Positions 1-9,209 of a stretch of DNA of 64,000 nt are shown piece after piece; positions within the stretch are counted from its first letter, which is position 1; each line of letters begins with the position of its first letter. The translations under genes were made by a program, and so were the position numbers. Below the pieces are notes generated by a model that saw only the letters and a list, made by a program, of their open reading frames with translations, made no database searches and was not told the DNA's origin. This DNA comes from Ketobacter alkanivorans (GTDB lineage Bacteria; Pseudomonadota; Gammaproteobacteria; Pseudomonadales; Ketobacteraceae). The stretch lies in NCBI RefSeq assembly GCF_002863865.1, contig NZ_CP022684.1, positions 3,539,990 through 3,603,989 on the forward strand, given 5' to 3'.

Positions 1-1
1 T

Positions 2-3000
2 GCAGCAGATGCCAGTGGCGGGAATGGCAGTGCTCTGAATTATTATCTTGTTTCCGGGCCGAGCTGGTTACAGATATCAGGTACCGGTGAATTGAGTGGT
101 TTGCCTGGAGTAGGTGATGTCGGTGATAACAGATTTACTGTCGGTGTCTCTGATGGAGAGGTTGTTGCTTCGGCGTCGTTGTGGATCAATGTGGCCTACG
201 CAAACACGCCTCTAGTGCTAAGCGATTCGGATTTCGAATCAGGTATGGATGACTGGAGCAATGTGACTGGCATCGATGACTACGATTGGATTCGAAATTC
301 AGGCGGCACAACGTCAAGCAATACCGGGCCTAGTGGGGGTGCAGACGGCAGCCTCTTCTATATGTATCTTGAGACTTCATCTGGTAGTGCCTTCGCTGCG
401 GGTGATACGGCTATTCTGCAAGGGCCAGTCGTTACCTCTGATAATGTTGTTTTTCGATTTAAATACCATATGTATGGCGTTGACATGGGTACGCTATCGG
501 TTGATGTGCTAAACAACGGTGTCTGGATCAATGACATCTGGTTTATCAGCGGTCAGCAACACGCCAGCACTACTGCGGCCTACACGCAGGTAGAGCTGGA
601 TATGAGTGCATATAACCTGAGCCAGATTCGCTTCAGGGCCACGGCCGCTGGTAACTACATGGGCGACATGGCAATCGACGATATACAGATCCAGAGCGTT
701 GACCCGCAGGGCCTCGATAGCGATGGTGATGGCGTGCAGAATGGTTCCGATTTGTGTGCCAACACGAGTGTTGGTGATCCTGTCGACGCAAATGGCTGCT
801 CTGCCGCTCAGCGGGACAGCGATAGTGATGGTTACAGCGATCAGATTGATGCCTTTCCGAATGATCCTGCGGAATGGCTTGATACAGACGGCGATCTGAT
901 CGGCAACAACGCGGATCAGGACGACGATGGCGACGCGGTACTTGATGGCGATGATGTCTTTCCTCTCGATGCATTGGAGTGGCTGGATACGGATGGGGAT
1001 GGTTTTGGCAATAACGCCGATTTGGACGATGACGGCGATGGCGTTGCGGATGTCTCAGATGTATATCCGCTCATCAGTCTGGGGGGGCTGGTCGATACAG
1101 ATCGCGATGGTGTGCCCAATGACTGTGACAGTGCTTGTCAGGCGCTGGGTATGGTATCTGACACAGATGACGACAACGATGGGGTGGACGACTCGCTTGA
1201 TGCCTTCCCGCAGGATGCCAGCGAAACAGAAGATACCGATAATGATGGCATGGGTAATAACGCCGACCTGGATGATGATAACGACGGTATTTTGGATGTC
1301 GTTGATGCGTTCCCCTTGATCAGTGTCGTTGGGTATTTGGATACTGACAGCGACGGTGCTCCGAACGATTGCGATGCGGCGTGTCTCGCGCTGGGAATGG
1401 GAGCCGATGGGGATGACGATAATGACGCGGTGCCAGACATTAGCGATGCGTTCCCTCTGGATGCAAGCGAATCTGCCGACACGGATGGTGATGGTGTAGG
1501 TGATAACGGCGACGCGTTCCCCGGCGACCCATCTGAATCAGTGGACACGGATGGTGATGGTGTAGGTGATAACGGCGATGTGTTCCCCAGCGATCCTTCT
1601 GAATCAGCAGATACAGATGGAGATGGTGTAGGTGATAACAGCGATGCGTTTCCCAGCGACCCATCTGAATCAGTGGATACAGATGGAGATGGTGTAGGTG
1701 ATAACAGCGATGTGTTCCCCAACGATCCATCTGAATCAGCAGATACAGATGGTGATGGTGTGGGTGATAACAGCGATGCGTTCCCCAGCGACCCATCTGA
1801 GTCTGTGGATAGCGATGGCGATGGTGTAGGTGATAATAGCGATCAATACCCCACCTATTATAGCCCGTTGGCCAACGTGGATATTATGTCGCCTGCCGAC
1901 GTGACCATTGTAGCAGGAACACCTTTATCATTTTTTGCTACAGCCTATGATGCATCGGTGGGAGATATCTCCAATACAGTGAAGTGGGAGTCGGATCTTT
2001 CCGGTGAGTTCACGCCAGACCCTATTTCAGGCGAATTTGTGTTGCCGCATGGTGAGCATGCCATCGTTGCTGTTGTAATCGACAGTCAAGGTAATATGGC
2101 ATCAGAGTACGTTCGAGTGGTGGTCACCAATGAGCAGGCCAGCAAGTTACAACTCTATCCTGAATTGGAATCTGTCACAGATGTGTCTGAGAGTGGACAG
2201 TATTTTGCCGGGCACGTGGTGAGCTCTGGAGATAACCCGGTTGCGATCTGGAATGAAAGCACCGGCTTGTGGACCTCGTCCAATTATCTTGGAGTATATG
2301 ATTTCAAAGTGTCCGACGCAGGTAGTGTGGTTGGTGCGATCAACAATGGCAGCAGTTACAGCGCTATGATCTTGCAGGGCAGTGGAAGCAATATTAGTAG
2401 TACCACATTGAATAACTTGTCCAGCTCCAATCCCAGCAGTTACGCCAGAGATATCTCGGCGGATGGCAACACGATAGTGGGTATGTCCAGAGGCCCGTCT
2501 GGCAGCTTTGATGCAGTGGTTTGGGATGCCAGCGGTAACGTCTACGGGTTGGGGTCTTTGGGTAATTACACGTCAGCCACAAGCACGTCCGCTACAGGTG
2601 ATGTGATTGTGGGCTACGGTGGATCATCTCCTAACTTCATTACCTCAGGGCATTCGGGCTGGCGTTGGGATGCCCACTCCGGTATGCAACTGCTTGGGGA
2701 TTTGGTTGGTGGCAGTGGTGCCAGCCACCCCGCCAACATGACTCCGGACGGCTCTGTTATTGTCGGCTATGCACGATCTGCTGCGGGTACGGAGGCATTT
2801 ATCTGGAATCAAGATGAAGGCATGCGGGGTCTGGGTGCTGTGCTGGGCAGTACCCGTGTCGAGACCATCGACATTACCGCGAATGGCCGAATGGTGGTAG
2901 GTAACTCGGAGAATGGTCCGTTCATCTGGACCCAGGGTTTGGGTCTCCGCGATCTGCAAGCCTATATTGAGTCCATCTATGGCATTCAGTTTAATGATGC

Positions 3001-4177
3001 AGATGACCCATACCCCGGGCATATCAGCCGAGTTACTTATGTGTCTGATGACGGCAATGTAGTGGCGGGCCAGTTTGTAAGGCAAGTGCCGGGATATTCC
3101 AAGCAATACTCAGGTTTTGTGGTGAGGTTGACAGCACGGCCAGGCGAAATCTTTGAGTCGGCTACGCTGGATTTTGGCAATCGAATTCGAACTACGCCGG
3201 TTCAAGGCCAATCGGGGGAATTGATATTTGCAACGGATGCTGACGAGGTGATAGCCATTGACGAATTTGGTGAAGGACTGTGGCGGTTCGCCGTGGGTGC
3301 CCAAATTACTGATGCGGTGACAGACCCTCAAACCGGGGATCTCTATTTTGGTGCATTTGACGGTTCGCTTTACGCGTTGAAATCAAACGGCGTATTGAAA
3401 TGGAGTTTGCAGCCCGTAACCACCCCTTATTCCAAGCCAGCGCTAGGCCCGGACGGTACGGTATATGTTTTATCTGCTGGTTTCAGGTTGCACGCCATTG
3501 CACCGGATGGAACTATCCTGTGGGTGAATTCCCTTTCCTTCAACGGCTATGATAATGCAGCTTATTACTATCCTGTGGTAGGAGGAGATGGGCAAATCTA
3601 CGTTGCCACCTATGATGGCCTTCTATACGCAGTGAATCAGGAAGGGGAAGTTGAGTGGGTTTTTGATGTCTCGCCCTATACATCGTCGAGTCGACGCATG
3701 TTGCGCCCACCGGTGGTAACCAGCGCAGGGTTGGTCGTGTTGGGAGGAAGCTACGGATCACTGTTTGCATTGGATTCAGCTGGGGTATTGCAGTGGCAGC
3801 ATTCATCTAATGATGGCCAGGCTTCGGCTGCTGCTTTGCCGCGTAGCCCTGTCGCTGGCCCGGATGGCACGGTCTATATTGCCGTGGATACTTACCCGGA
3901 CTCTTCCGGTTACCTGCAAGCGGTAGACAGCAATGGCTCATTGTTGTGGCAGCATAACTTGACTGGTCGAGCCTATCATACGCCTACGATTACGCAGGAT
4001 GGTCGTGTGTTGGTGCGTGATGGTAGTAGAGGGGTGCGCTCTATTTGGATGGATGGAGGCCTTGATTGGTATTCTTGGGTGGACAAGGGTCTTGTTACTG
4101 ATATTGCCGTGACGGCTTTGGGGGCAGCAGTTGTCGGAGATAGTGCCGGGCTATTGCACTTCATTGATGAACCCTGA
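2..4177 (+). CDS. Giant calcium-binding surface or secreted repeat protein (5' end outside window)
   Basis: The frame is open from base 2, so the gene starts upstream of the window; the TTG at 92 is internal. Visible parts, in order: the end of a putative Ig/cadherin-like module (SWLQISGTGELSG, then FTVGVSDG); a MAM-like domain ending in AIDDIQIQ at about base 690; a long run of thrombospondin type 3 repeats (DxDxDGxxD calcium loops) at about 710-1850, ending in six near-identical 22-residue units; an Ig-like domain; HAF-type repeats (GLGSLGNYTSAT, DVIVGY) at about 2150-3130; and a PQQ-type beta-propeller (GSLYALKSNGVLKW, GLLYAVNQEGEVEW) to the end. Such proteins are exported and use calcium for rigidity; adhesion or matrix binding is likely but inferred. 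No sorting signal is visible at the C terminus. The downstream terminator is shared with convergent leuA. Confidence 0.85.
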   Translation, partial: AADASGGNGSALNYYLVSGPSWLQISGTGELSGLPGVGDVGDNRFTVGVSDGEVVASASLWINVAYANTPLVLSDSDFESGMDDWSNVTGIDDYDWIRNSGGTTSSNTGPSGGADGSLFYMYLETSSGSAFAAGDTAILQGPVVTSDNVVFRFKYHMYGVDMGTLSVDVLNNGVWINDIWFISGQQHASTTAAYTQVELDMSAYNLSQIRFRATAAGNYMGDMAIDDIQIQSVDPQGLDSDGDGVQNGSDLCANTSVGDPVDANGCSAAQRDSDSDGYSDQIDAFPNDPAEWLDTDGDLIGNNADQDDDGDAVLDGDDVFPLDALEWLDTDGDGFGNNADLDDDGDGVADVSDVYPLISLGGLVDTDRDGVPNDCDSACQALGMVSDTDDDNDGVDDSLDAFPQDASETEDTDNDGMGNNADLDDDNDGILDVVDAFPLISVVGYLDTDSDGAPNDCDAACLALGMGADGDDDNDAVPDISDAFPLDASESADTDGDGVGDNGDAFPGDPSESVDTDGDGVGDNGDVFPSDPSESADTDGDGVGDNSDAFPSDPSESVDTDGDGVGDNSDVFPNDPSESADTDGDGVGDNSDAFPSDPSESVDSDGDGVGDNSDQYPTYYSPLANVDIMSPADVTIVAGTPLSFFATAYDASVGDISNTVKWESDLSGEFTPDPISGEFVLPHGEHAIVAVVIDSQGNMASEYVRVVVTNEQASKLQLYPELESVTDVSESGQYFAGHVVSSGDNPVAIWNESTGLWTSSNYLGVYDFKVSDAGSVVGAINNGSSYSAMILQGSGSNISSTTLNNLSSSNPSSYARDISADGNTIVGMSRGPSGSFDAVVWDASGNVYGLGSLGNYTSATSTSATGDVIVGYGGSSPNFITSGHSGWRWDAHSGMQLLGDLVGGSGASHPANMTPDGSVIVGYARSAAGTEAFIWNQDEGMRGLGAVLGSTRVETIDITANGRMVVGNSENGPFIWTQGLGLRDLQAYIESIYGIQFNDADDPYPGHISRVTYVSDDGNVVAGQFVRQVPGYSKQYSGFVVRLTARPGEIFESATLDFGNRIRTTPVQGQSGELIFATDADEVIAIDEFGEGLWRFAVGAQITDAVTDPQTGDLYFGAFDGSLYALKSNGVLKWSLQPVTTPYSKPALGPDGTVYVLSAGFRLHAIAPDGTILWVNSLSFNGYDNAAYYYPVVGGDGQIYVATYDGLLYAVNQEGEVEWVFDVSPYTSSSRRMLRPPVVTSAGLVVLGGSYGSLFALDSAGVLQWQHSSNDGQASAAALPRSPVAGPDGTVYIAVDTYPDSSGYLQAVDSNGSLLWQHNLTGRAYHTPTITQDGRVLVRDGSRGVRSIWMDGGLDWYSWVDKGLVTDIAVTALGAAVVGDSAGLLHFIDEP
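1445..1840 (+). repeat. Six in-frame tandem 66-bp repeats (thrombospondin type 3 units)
   Basis: Exactly six 66-bp units encode 22-residue blocks of the form DxFPxDPSESx followed by DTDGDGVGDNx. The last four units alternate between DAFP...SESV and DVFP...SESA, which points to growth by 132-bp duplications. The block ends sharply at GATCAATACC (1841). It lies within a longer, more diverged calcium-binding repeat region. The number of units is likely to vary among strains. Confidence 0.9.
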
Positions 4178-4205
4178 CACTACTTAGAAAGGTGAAAGCT
4201 TCGAG

Positions 4206-4242
4206 ACATAAATAAGGCGCCATTACGGCGCCTTATTTATGT
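4206..4242. terminator. Bidirectional intrinsic terminator
   Basis: Perfect 16-bp inverted repeat (ACATAAATAAGGCGCC and its complement) with a 5-base loop, GC-rich at the loop end and AT-rich at both bases. It lies between the convergent stops of the surface-protein gene (4177) and leuA (4255), so it can serve both strands. Confidence 0.85.
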
Positions 4243-4254
4243 GTGCTGAATTAT

Positions 4255-5919
4255 TCACGCCACCTGCACCTGCTGTTGCTCCAATGCTTGATTCACCGCC
4301 GCCATAATGGCATTCATGGAGGCTAACAACGTGTCCTCATGAATGGCCGCACCCTGATGACGGTTGCCCAGGCAATGCACTTGCACGGTGGCCGCGGCCT
4401 GAGCGTCAGATGAGTGCTGCAAACTGTGCTCTTCATAATCCAGTACGTCCAGTTGCCAGCCGAAATGTTGGTTCAGTCCATTGCAAAATGCAGAGATCGC
4501 ACCGTTACCAATGGCGTCGATAACGATCATGTCGCCATTTTGCTCAATAACAAAGCTGATTTGCTCATTCTCTATGTGCTCAAGGCGATAGGACTTCACC
4601 GACATGGGGCTCTGGTTCATAAAATGCTGTTGGAACAGCTCCCAAATGCGCGCCGACGAAATTTCCCCGGCACTGTGCTCGGCGTCCTCCTGCACCACCC
4701 TGCTCAAGGCAATCTGCATCCAGCGGGGCAATACGATGCCGTGATCCTTTTCCAGAATAAACGCCACGCCGCCTTTGCCTGACTGGCTATTGATGCGCAC
4801 CACGGCTTCATAGTTGCGGCCGATATCCGCCGGGTCGATGGGTAAATACGCCACGTCCCAGGGAGCATTTGATTTGCGCTTGGACAGGCATTTGCGAATG
4901 GCGTCTTGATGGCTGCCAGAGAACGCAGTGTAAACCAAGTCACCCGCATAGGGGTGGCGTGGATGAACCGACAGCTTGGTGACATCCTGTACCACTGAGA
5001 TGATTTCATCCATAGGGCTCAGATCCAACTGCGGATCGACGCCGCGGCTGTACAGATTCATGGCCATGGTGACGATGTCCATATTGCCAGTGCGCTCGCC
5101 GTTGCCCAGTAAGGTGCCTTCCACTCGATCTGCACCTGCCATTACACCCAATTCTGCCGCGGCCACGCCACAGCCTCGGTCGTTGTGGGTATGCAGAGAA
5201 ATGATAACGTGCTCCCGCTGCTGCACGTGGCGGCAGAAATGCTCGATCTGATCCGCGTAGACGTTAGGGGTGGTCATCTCCACCGTGGCGGGCAGGTTGA
5301 TGATCACTTTGTTGTCGGGGGCCGGTTTCCACACGTCTAAGACTGCGTTGCAGATCTCCACCGCAAACTCCGGTTCGGTACCGGTATAGCTTTCCGGGGA
5401 ATACTGAAACTGCCAGTGGGTGTGAGGATGCTTTTCTGCCTCGGCTTTAACCTTGCGGGCCCCGTCAACGGCGATCTGTACGATGCCTGCCTTGTTCAGT
5501 CCAAATACCTGTTCCCGTTGCGCCGGAGAGGTGGAGTTGTATAAATGCACAATGGCGGTCTTGGTGCCTTTCAAGGCTTCAAATGAGCGCTCGATCAATT
5601 CTGGTCGTGATTGGGTCAGCACTTGGATGGTCACGTCGTCTGGCACCAAGCCTTCGTCGATAATGGCCCGTACAAAGTCAAAATCCGGTTGCGATGCAGC
5701 CGGAAACCCGACTTCGATTTGTTTGAAACCCACTTTCACCAACAGCGCGAACAGGCGCTTCTTTTCTGCCACCGTCATGGGCTCGATCAGCGCCTGATTG
5801 CCGTCCCGCAGATCCACGCTGCACCAGGCAGGGGCGCGGGTGATCACCTGATCCGGCCAGGTGCGGTCGGTCAATTGGATGGGCAAATAGGGCTGATATT
5901 TGCGGTGGTCGAAAGACAT
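4255..5919 (-). CDS. leuA: 2-isopropylmalate synthase, long (yeast/actinobacterial) type
   Basis: Condenses acetyl-CoA with 2-ketoisovalerate, the first committed step of leucine synthesis, in the cytoplasm. The 554-residue protein opens like the long LeuA class (RAPAWCSVDLRDGNQALIEPM near residue 30, bearing the catalytic RDGNQ metal-site motif), has the HxH metal ligands in SLHTHNDRG, and ends in a regulatory LeuA-dimer domain from about residue 430, the usual site of leucine feedback. The ATG at 5919 follows GGAG at a spacing of 8. It is transcribed alone, divergently from an Lrp/AsnC-type regulator, and a long structured leader precedes it. Lrp-type control is plausible from the position but not shown. 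Confidence 0.95.
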   Translation of the reverse strand: MSFDHRKYQPYLPIQLTDRTWPDQVITRAPAWCSVDLRDGNQALIEPMTVAEKKRLFALLVKVGFKQIEVGFPAASQPDFDFVRAIIDEGLVPDDVTIQVLTQSRPELIERSFEALKGTKTAIVHLYNSTSPAQREQVFGLNKAGIVQIAVDGARKVKAEAEKHPHTHWQFQYSPESYTGTEPEFAVEICNAVLDVWKPAPDNKVIINLPATVEMTTPNVYADQIEHFCRHVQQREHVIISLHTHNDRGCGVAAAELGVMAGADRVEGTLLGNGERTGNMDIVTMAMNLYSRGVDPQLDLSPMDEIISVVQDVTKLSVHPRHPYAGDLVYTAFSGSHQDAIRKCLSKRKSNAPWDVAYLPIDPADIGRNYEAVVRINSQSGKGGVAFILEKDHGIVLPRWMQIALSRVVQEDAEHSAGEISSARIWELFQQHFMNQSPMSVKSYRLEHIENEQISFVIEQNGDMIVIDAIGNGAISAFCNGLNQHFGWQLDVLDYEEHSLQHSSDAQAAATVQVHCLGNRHQGAAIHEDTLLASMNAIMAAVNQALEQQQVQVA

Positions 5920-5953
5920 GGTTTGACTCCGTGGGATGCTTTCAGGGGATTAA

Positions 5954-6053
5954 AGAGGTCTGGCCCGGGCTCAGCGTGAATGGCTGATCCAATTTCCCCG
6001 CCTTATGGGCGGATCGTCCGCGGCTGGGGTGATGGCCTTGTGGGCCAACCTCT
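5954..6053 (-). promoter_or_regulatory. Structured leader of leuA (possible attenuator)
   Basis: In the leuA leader, the arm at 6042-6053 (GGGCCAACCTCT on the plus strand) pairs with the arm at 5954-5966 (AGAGGTCTGGCCC), giving 12 pairs with one bulged base around an internal region of about 75 bases. Inside it, on the minus strand, CCGCCCATAAGGCGG forms one hairpin, and an overlapping CGGACGATCCG could form a competing one. The 3' arm ends in CTCTTTAATC. I found no leucine-rich leader peptide, so the mechanism is open. The rest of the 293-bp leuA/regulator gap (5920-6212) is AT-rich promoter sequence without a clear consensus. Confidence 0.4.
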
Positions 6054-6212
6054 GGCGGCGGAGTCAGGCGGCGACCTGATGCAACACAGTTTATTGCACC
6101 TGTGGAGAAATTAGATTGCGAAAGTGGCGCTGTTACTTTGATTTTGGGCAATAATATTTCTAGAATTGTTAGTTTGTTGATATATTATTTTGATTCAAGG
6201 GGCGGGAGAGCA

Positions 6213-6668
6213 ATGGATAAGTACGATCAGCGTATTTTGGAAGAATTACAGGCCGACGGCCGTATCAGCAATCAGGATCTGGCGGATCGCATTGGCTTGT
6301 CACCCTCACCCTGTCTGCGCCGGGTGCGTCAGCTGGAAGAAGATGGCTACATAGACCGTTATGTGGCGTTGCTGAACGCCGATAAGCTGGGCCTGAAAAT
6401 GACCGCGCTGATCCATATCTCCATGGATAAGCACACGCCAGAGCGGTTCGAAAACTTCGAGCAGAAGGTCTCCAGCTTCCCGGAGGTGCAGTCCTGCTAT
6501 TTGATTACAGGCCAGAGCGCCGACTACATACTGAAGGTGGTGGTGCGGGATATGGATCATTTCCAGAGCTTTCTGCTGGGCAAGCTCACCCGTATTGAGG
6601 GGGTGTCCGGGGTGCATTCCAGCTTTGTTATGCGCAAGGTTTTGGATAAAACCTCCGTGTCCATTTAG
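6213..6668 (+). CDS. Lrp/AsnC-family transcriptional regulator
   Basis: A 151-residue DNA-binding regulator. The N-terminal winged helix-turn-helix is typical (DQRILEELQADGRISNQDLA, then RIGLSPSPCLRRVRQLEEDG), and residues of about 65-145 form the RAM/AsnC ligand-binding domain (YLITGQSADYILKVVVRD). The start is the ATG at 6213, preceded by GGGAGAG; an upstream in-frame codon at 6102 would add residues that do not fit the family. It is divergent from leuA, so it may sense a branched-chain amino acid and act on leuA or on itself. It is too generic to be called Lrp itself. Confidence 0.9.
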   Translation: MDKYDQRILEELQADGRISNQDLADRIGLSPSPCLRRVRQLEEDGYIDRYVALLNADKLGLKMTALIHISMDKHTPERFENFEQKVSSFPEVQSCYLITGQSADYILKVVVRDMDHFQSFLLGKLTRIEGVSGVHSSFVMRKVLDKTSVSI

Positions 6669-6745
6669 TTGTATTGCGGTATGATTCGCGCACTTTACTG
6701 CTTTAAAGCCCGGTTAACAGGAACAACCCATGCCAGGAAGAGCCT

Positions 6746-7219
6746 ATGCATTGCCCCTTCTGTAACGCTGATGACACCAAGGTAATCGACTCCCGCCTCG
6801 TGGCAGAAGGCAATCAGGTGCGCCGCCGTCGCGAGTGCCTGGCCTGTAGCGAACGCTTTACCACCTATGAAAGCGCCGAACTGCTCATGCCTAAAGTGGT
6901 GAAATCCGATGGCACCCGGGAGCCATTCGACGAGAGCAAGTTACGCAGTGGCGTGCAGCGCGCGCTGGAGAAACGTCCGGTTTCGGTGGAGCAGGTGGAG
7001 GCCGCGATCAACAAGCTGTGCCACAAGTTGCGGGCCACCGGGGAGCGGGAACTGCCGTCCCGAGTGGTGGGGGAAGAGGTGATGGAGGCCCTGCGGGAGC
7101 TGGATCAGGTGGCCTATGTGCGGTTTGCCTCGGTGTATCGTGACTTTCAGGACATTAGCCAGTTTTCTGATGAAATTGCCCGATTGCAGAAAAACGGCGA
7201 GATCAACAGCATCAAGTAG
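6746..7219 (+). CDS. nrdR: Transcriptional repressor NrdR
   Basis: A 157-residue repressor of ribonucleotide reductase genes that senses ATP/dATP. It has the N-terminal zinc ribbon ([17 protein letters not shown] with a second cysteine pair in CLACSERF) and an ATP-cone domain from about residue 49 ([21 protein letters not shown]). The length matches the family (about 150). It sits directly upstream of ribD, the usual gammaproteobacterial order. AGGA lies upstream of the ATG. Confidence 0.96.
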   Translation: MHCPFCNADDTKVIDSRLVAEGNQVRRRRECLACSERFTTYESAELLMPKVVKSDGTREPFDESKLRSGVQRALEKRPVSVEQVEAAINKLCHKLRATGERELPSRVVGEEVMEALRELDQVAYVRFASVYRDFQDISQFSDEIARLQKNGEINSIK

Positions 7220-7297
7220 CCCCTTAAAACACCCCTTTCACTGACAGCAGGTCCGGCCAAGCCGCAAATGGCCTGAAAATCGGCAATTCAGGCCCGC

Positions 7298-7325
7298 TTT
7301 GCACAGCCTCGCCCTGTGGTATACT
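7298..7325 (+). promoter_or_regulatory. Candidate sigma-70 promoter of the rib operon
   Basis: TTTGCA (7298-7303) and TATACT (7320-7325) are separated by 16 bp, 36 bp upstream of the ribD ATG. An inverted repeat just upstream (GGCCTGAA 7270-7277 and TTCAGGCC 7287-7294) lacks a T-run, so it is only a weak terminator candidate for nrdR. Confidence 0.5.
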
Positions 7326-7360
7326 CTGCGGCCGAATTTCCCAGGTAGTGGCCCTATTCC

Positions 7361-8521
7361 ATGACCGCAGCGCTCTTTACCAAAGCAGATCACCAGCATA
7401 TGGCCGAAGCAATCCGGCTGGCCTGGCGTGGTCTGTATACGACGCATCCCAACCCGCGGGTGGGCTGTGTTTTGGTGAAAGAGGGGCAAATCGTTGGTCG
7501 TGGCTGGCATCAAATCGCCGGAGAAGGCCATGCCGAAGTCAATGCTCTGCGCCAGGCCGGGCCAGCCGCCCAAGGCGCTACCGCCTATGTATCCCTGGAG
7601 CCCTGCAGTCATCATGGCAAAACCCCTCCCTGTGCTGAGGCCCTGATTCAGGCTGGTGTGGCGAAGGTTATCAGTGCCATGGAAGATCCCAACCCCCGCG
7701 TTTCCGGCCGTGGTCATCAGCTGTTGGAGAGCGCCGGTATTCAGACCGCCTGTGGTTTGATGCAAGCGCAGGCAGAGCAGATCAACCCTGGTTTCAACAA
7801 GCGGATGCGCACTGGTCTGCCCTGGGTGGTGGTGAAGTCCGCCATGAGTGTGGATGGCCGTACGGCCATGGCTAATGGTGAGAGCCAGTGGATTACCGAC
7901 CCGGCGGCTCGCGCTGATGTCCAGCGCCTGCGGGCGCGGGTGGAAGCCATCATTACCGGCGTGGATACAGTGATTGCCGACGACCCCAGCCTCACGGTGC
8001 GCCCGGATATGTGGCCACAGGCTGTTGCGGGTGATGAGCCCTCAGCGGGATGGAGCTGGCCTCATGGCAGACAGCCGATACAGCCGCTGCGGGTGATCGT
8101 GGATTCCACCTTAAGAACGCCACGTGATGCTAAAATCCTTCAGCAACCGGGTAAAACCCTTATTGCACACACGTCAGGTGACATAGAAAAAGTGGCTGTT
8201 CTTGCGGCAGCAGGAGCCGAGTTGACGCAGTTGCCAGCAGTGAATGGCAAAGTGGATCTTAATGCCCTGTTGCTGGAGTTGGCCCGCCGAGAAGTCAATG
8301 AAGTGTTGGTGGAAGCAGGCGCCGTGCTGGCGGGGGCGTTTGTGCAACAACAGCTGGTGGATCAATGGGTGTGCTATCTGGCACCTAAGCTGATGGGCAG
8401 CAGTGCTCGCCCGGTACTGGATTTTGACCTGCGCACCATGAGCCAAGCGCAGGCGCTACACTTAACAGACCTGCGCCAGATCGGCCAGGATATTCGCATG
8501 ACCTATGGTTGGAGTCGTTGA
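7361..8521 (+). CDS. ribD: Bifunctional pyrimidine deaminase/reductase RibD
   Basis: Carries out the second and third steps of riboflavin synthesis: deamination of the diaminopyrimidinone ribosylphosphate, then NADPH-dependent reduction of the ribose. The N-terminal half is a cytidine-deaminase fold with zinc ligands in GHAEVNALRQAG and EPCSHHGKTPPC. The C-terminal half is the reductase (VVKSAMSVDGRTA, then GVDTVIADDPSLTVR). 386 residues, normal size. First gene of the rib operon; its TGA is 2 bp from the ribE ATG. Confidence 0.97.
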   Translation: MTAALFTKADHQHMAEAIRLAWRGLYTTHPNPRVGCVLVKEGQIVGRGWHQIAGEGHAEVNALRQAGPAAQGATAYVSLEPCSHHGKTPPCAEALIQAGVAKVISAMEDPNPRVSGRGHQLLESAGIQTACGLMQAQAEQINPGFNKRMRTGLPWVVVKSAMSVDGRTAMANGESQWITDPAARADVQRLRARVEAIITGVDTVIADDPSLTVRPDMWPQAVAGDEPSAGWSWPHGRQPIQPLRVIVDSTLRTPRDAKILQQPGKTLIAHTSGDIEKVAVLAAAGAELTQLPAVNGKVDLNALLLELARREVNEVLVEAGAVLAGAFVQQQLVDQWVCYLAPKLMGSSARPVLDFDLRTMSQAQALHLTDLRQIGQDIRMTYGWSR

Positions 8522-8523
8522 TC

Positions 8524-9198
8524 ATGTTTACCGGCATTATTGAAGCGGTAGGAAAGATCGCCAATATGGAAGCCAAAGGCGGAGACATGCGCTTGCGCAT
8601 ACAAACCGGCAAACTGGATCTGTCGGATGTAAAACTGGGGGACAGCATCGCAGTTAATGGCGTCTGTCTCACCGTGATCAACCTGCCCGGCGATGGGTTC
8701 TGGGCCGATGTATCCCTGGAGACCCTCAACCACACCAGTTTCAAGCAGTTGAAAACCGGTTCGCAGGTGAACCTGGAAAAGGCTCTGACCCCCAGCACGC
8801 GTCTGGGCGGGCATCTGGTGTCCGGTCATGTGGATGGCCTGGGTGAGATGGTTTCCCGCGAGGAAGACGCCCGCTCCATTCGCTTTAAAGTGAAAGCGCC
8901 AGATGAGCTGGCCAGATACATCTCCCACAAGGGCTCCATCTGTGTGGATGGGATCAGCCTGACTGTGAATGCGGTCAGCGGAGCCATATTCGATCTCAAC
9001 ATTGTCCCGCATACTGTGCTCGAAACCACAGTGGGGCAGTGGCAGCCAGGGGTGAAAGTGAACCTGGAAGTGGACGTGATTGCTCGTTATCTTGAACGAT
9101 TGCTGCTGGGTGACAAGGCAGCCGATCCCAAGTACGACTCCAGTCAGGAAGGTAACATCACCATGGGCTTTTTAGCCGAAAACGGGTTTTTAAAGTAA
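8524..9198 (+). CDS. ribE: Riboflavin synthase, alpha chain
   Basis: Dismutates two 6,7-dimethyl-8-ribityllumazine molecules to riboflavin. 224 residues with the two lumazine-binding repeats, each opening in the family style: MFTGIIEAVGKI at the N terminus and GHLVSGHVDGLGE near residue 100. The ATG at 8524 is the real start because MFTGIIE is the family N terminus; an upstream in-frame codon lies inside ribD. Translation is probably coupled to ribD. Confidence 0.97.
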   Translation: MFTGIIEAVGKIANMEAKGGDMRLRIQTGKLDLSDVKLGDSIAVNGVCLTVINLPGDGFWADVSLETLNHTSFKQLKTGSQVNLEKALTPSTRLGGHLVSGHVDGLGEMVSREEDARSIRFKVKAPDELARYISHKGSICVDGISLTVNAVSGAIFDLNIVPHTVLETTVGQWQPGVKVNLEVDVIARYLERLLLGDKAADPKYDSSQEGNITMGFLAENGFLK

Positions 9199-9209
9199 GG
9201 CTTAATTCT

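Noticed and set aside
1138..1796. Long minus-strand open frames rich in Ser/Pro or His/Tyr opposite the repeat region
   Set aside because: They are shadows of the repeated DxDGDG codons; no ribosome site, and the plus-strand frame has clear domains.
1445..1840. Possible CRISPR array
   Set aside because: Repeats are contiguous 66-bp coding units with no spacers.
5920..6212. Leucine-codon leader peptide before leuA
   Set aside because: No short frame with a ribosome site and a leucine run on the minus strand.
7220..7360. Possible FMN riboswitch before the rib operon, and also before ribBA and ribH
   Set aside because: No RFN-element sequence was recognised; gaps inside the operon are too short.
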